A model generated the notes under the pieces. The model made no database searches and was not told the origin of the DNA. It was given only the letters and a program-made list of their open reading frames with translations. Below, piece after piece: positions 62,418-64,000 of a stretch of 64,000 bases of DNA. The position numbers were made by a program, and so were the translations under genes. Numbering within the stretch: the stretch's first letter is position 1; every line of letters begins with the position of its first letter. The stretch comes from Arenicellales bacterium. GTDB taxonomy: Bacteria; Pseudomonadota; Gammaproteobacteria; Arenicellales; JAJDZL01. The stretch covers positions 1,399,999-1,463,998 of the forward strand of contig OX638343.1 of assembly GCA_951813075.1 (NCBI GenBank), in the 5' to 3' direction.

Positions 62418-62705
62418 TCAGTGACTCAATGTTCTAAGCGGTAAGTTCATGTTTGGGGTAATCATCCAAAATTCATCTAGCCGAATACCCGCCTCCAAAT
62501 GATTGCACAAAGTTTGAACAGGAACCCTGGTGCCGGAAAATACAGAAGTCTCACCCAAAGTTTTCGGGTACATTTGATCACTGACTCTGCCATCGTCTTT
62601 CTCCATCTTTACGAAACTTATGGATATAGGCGCACAGTATTTCAAGCAATTTGAATCTCTCACTTCCATGAACAGTGCATAACGAAAGTAAATCCTTCGC
62701 AACAA
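62418..62705 (-). pseudogene. DUF433 antitoxin-like remnant
   Basis: The minus strand encodes S-V-F-S-G-T-R-V-P-V-Q-T-L-C-N-H-L-E-A-G-I-R-L-D-E-F, the hallmark of DUF433 proteins, often antitoxins of PIN-type toxins. Directly after it the frame shifts: D-D-Y-P-K-H-E-L-T-A, which belongs to the same family, is readable only in the next frame and then stops. The N-terminal 30 residues do not look like the family. No partner toxin is left. Confidence 0.65.
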
Positions 62706-62817
62706 TCTTCCGGTTTAGATCTCAACAATCGCTTGTAGTTAATGGAACAGGTATCCATAGATAATATTTCGCCTAACGAAAATTTCTCACAATCTCGTTT
62801 CCATTGCTTAACTATAC

Positions 62818-62855
62818 TATAATGGTATACTGTATCATTACAGTATACCATTATA
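62818..62855 (+). promoter_or_regulatory. 38-bp operator of the Xre/RES module
   Basis: TATAATGGTATACTGTA at 62818-62834 and its exact reverse complement at 62839-62855 flank four bases, giving a perfect 17-bp inverted repeat 17 bp before the antitoxin start. A TATAAT -10 box is contained in each arm. This is almost certainly the site through which the antitoxin represses its own operon. Confidence 0.8.
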
Positions 62856-62872
62856 AGAGTGAAGCGATAACC

Positions 62873-63274
62873 ATGCCAATTCAAGCTGAACAATTATTAC
62901 AACGCGGTTCCGCTGTTTCGGGTTCATTGCTGCCTGCAATATTCGATATTTTCAGTCGGTGGCACCTTACCGGTACTCAGCAAATGACCTTACTGGGTCT
63001 CAGCAACGAGAAGACTCTGTACAACTGGAAAAATCAGCCGGAAAAAGCGAATCTAACCAGAGATTTGCTTGAGCGATCGAGTTACATTCTCGGAATCTAC
63101 AAGTCTTTGCAAATACTGTTGCCCGACCCGGGTATTGCTGATCAGTGGCTGTCCATACCTAATGACAACCCGCTGTTCAACGGCACCACTCCAATGGATC
63201 GATTGCTGGCTGGACAGGTAGCAGACTTAGCAGTGGTTAGACAATTCCTGGATGCACAGCGCGGCGGCTCGTGA
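62873..63274 (+). CDS. MbcA/ParS/Xre-type antitoxin (DUF2384)
   Basis: A 133-residue antitoxin. ATG 62873 is downstream of the operator, while a longer frame from 62804 would start inside it. The N-terminal half is the Xre-like part (L-T-G-T-Q-Q-M-T-L-L-G-L-S-N-E-K-T-L-Y-N-W) and the C-terminal half is the DUF2384 toxin-binding domain (W-L-S-I-P-N-D-N-P-L-F-N-G-T-T-P-M-D). It overlaps the toxin by four bases (GTGA). Confidence 0.92.
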   Translation: MPIQAEQLLQRGSAVSGSLLPAIFDIFSRWHLTGTQQMTLLGLSNEKTLYNWKNQPEKANLTRDLLERSSYILGIYKSLQILLPDPGIADQWLSIPNDNPLFNGTTPMDRLLAGQVADLAVVRQFLDAQRGGS

Positions 63275-63987
63275 TCAAAATCGACAAGCTGCCTGTCAGT
63301 AGTGTAGACGAGCACGTATTACGCATAATTCCGTCTCGCTATCCACAGATCAACCTTTTCGAGCAAGTATCCGGTCCAAAAGACTGGGAAGTGCTTTATG
63401 CTGTTGAGTCATTGACCAATCCCCGGTTGCGTGATCAGGTCGGTGACATTCGCCTAGTAGCGCCAGAAGACCGAGTTTACGGCGACGGTGCTTCCTGGAT
63501 CATGGCAGCCTTTACTCATCCTCCAGTGGATGGACGTGGTGGTCGATTCAATCGGGATTTTGGCATGTTTTATTGCTCTTGTGATCAAGCAGTGGCGATC
63601 GCGGAGTCGTCCTACCATCAGGAAAGATTTCTCAGGGAGTCGAAAATCAATAAAATTACCTTGCAAATGCGTATCATTCGTGCTCATTTGGGGCCAATAA
63701 ACTTGCACGATTTACGTCATCTGGTCGACCACGCGCTATTTCATCAAGATGACTATGGGGCCGCACAACGACTCGGTTATTCACTGAGATCTGCTGGAAG
63801 TTATGGGGTTCACTATCCGAGCGTCAGAGCCAATGGCGAATGTTTCGGCATCATGAGACCCAGAGCACTATCCGATGCACTTCACTGGCGTTATCTGTCG
63901 TATCACTACAATAAGGGGAAAATCGTTGAGGTTGAATCCATTGGAAATGGGAAGGTTAACCCATCTTTATCATTTTTTGAAGAATAG
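63271..63987 (+). CDS. RES-domain toxin (NAD+ degrading)
   Basis: A 238-residue RES toxin, start GTG 63271. Family members such as MbcT destroy NAD+. The three residues that give the name are visible: Arg in G-G-R-F-N near residue 91, Glu in V-A-I-A-E near 112, and Ser in S-A-G-S-Y-G-V near 172. Both genes of the module are intact. The gene ends 13 bases before the window edge, so nothing can be said about what follows. Confidence 0.92.
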   Translation: MIKIDKLPVSSVDEHVLRIIPSRYPQINLFEQVSGPKDWEVLYAVESLTNPRLRDQVGDIRLVAPEDRVYGDGASWIMAAFTHPPVDGRGGRFNRDFGMFYCSCDQAVAIAESSYHQERFLRESKINKITLQMRIIRAHLGPINLHDLRHLVDHALFHQDDYGAAQRLGYSLRSAGSYGVHYPSVRANGECFGIMRPRALSDALHWRYLSYHYNKGKIVEVESIGNGKVNPSLSFFEE

Positions 63988-64000
63988 AAAAAATATTCCT

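Overview
The window looks like a chromosomal segment of an uncultured heterotrophic gammaproteobacterium. The best clue is a complete RpoD sigma-70 factor (14954-16726, minus) whose region 1.1 and region 4 resemble gammaproteobacterial RpoD. Genes sit in moderately GC-balanced DNA, separated by AT-rich spacers full of decayed insertion sequences and toxin-antitoxin (TA) genes. The richness in tripartite transporters for organic acids, one-carbon amine enzymes and TA modules is what I would expect of a marine or host-associated organism, but that is inference.

Layout. 1-2500: end of an unidentified gene, then a membrane-anchored TPR protein built of about ten near-identical 102-bp repeats. 2985-5500: IS1595 remnant, an orphan gene and a full IS1380 element. 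6042-9991: two-gene operon for methylated amines (FAD/folate dehydrogenase plus MttB-family methyltransferase). 10288-10857: a 36-bp perfect palindrome and IS21/IS5/IS1595 debris. 11056-14116: first tripartite tricarboxylate transporter (TTT). 14278-18215: gutted Uma2 gene, rpoD, and a secreted hydrolase-like gene with an apparent ATA start. 18824-23467: PLP dehydratase, TRAP transporter and Asp/Glu racemase. 23656-29649: Cys-rich secreted protein, M81 metallopeptidase, CocE-type hydrolase and EamA transporter. 30126-31150: broken antitoxin gene and a Phd/PIN TA pair with a clear TGTACA operator. 31870-38733: DUF3604 protein, cytosolic ligand-binding protein and second TTT system. 39185-48092: defence/TA graveyard (HEPN-like protein, DUF3800 pseudogene, four TA loci of which two have a nonsense codon in the toxin only, a methyltransferase and an acetyltransferase). 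48673-57615: LysR regulator, NitT/TauT-type ABC importer, three-subunit molybdenum hydroxylase and CE4-type amidohydrolase. 58400-62049: IS1634 remnant and second TRAP system. 62418-63987: DUF433 remnant and an intact Xre/RES TA pair with a 38-bp operator.

How it works together. Five binding-protein-dependent importers (two TTT, two TRAP, one ABC) lie beside enzymes likely to process the imported compounds: amine demethylation, amino-acid dehydration/racemisation, amide or peptide hydrolysis, and hydroxylation plus hydrolysis of a heterocycle. The strongest candidate for an undescribed pathway is the LysR-ABC-molybdenum hydroxylase-CE4 operon at 48673-57615. The strongest evolutionary observation is the TA/defence graveyard, where toxins are inactivated while their antitoxins stay open.
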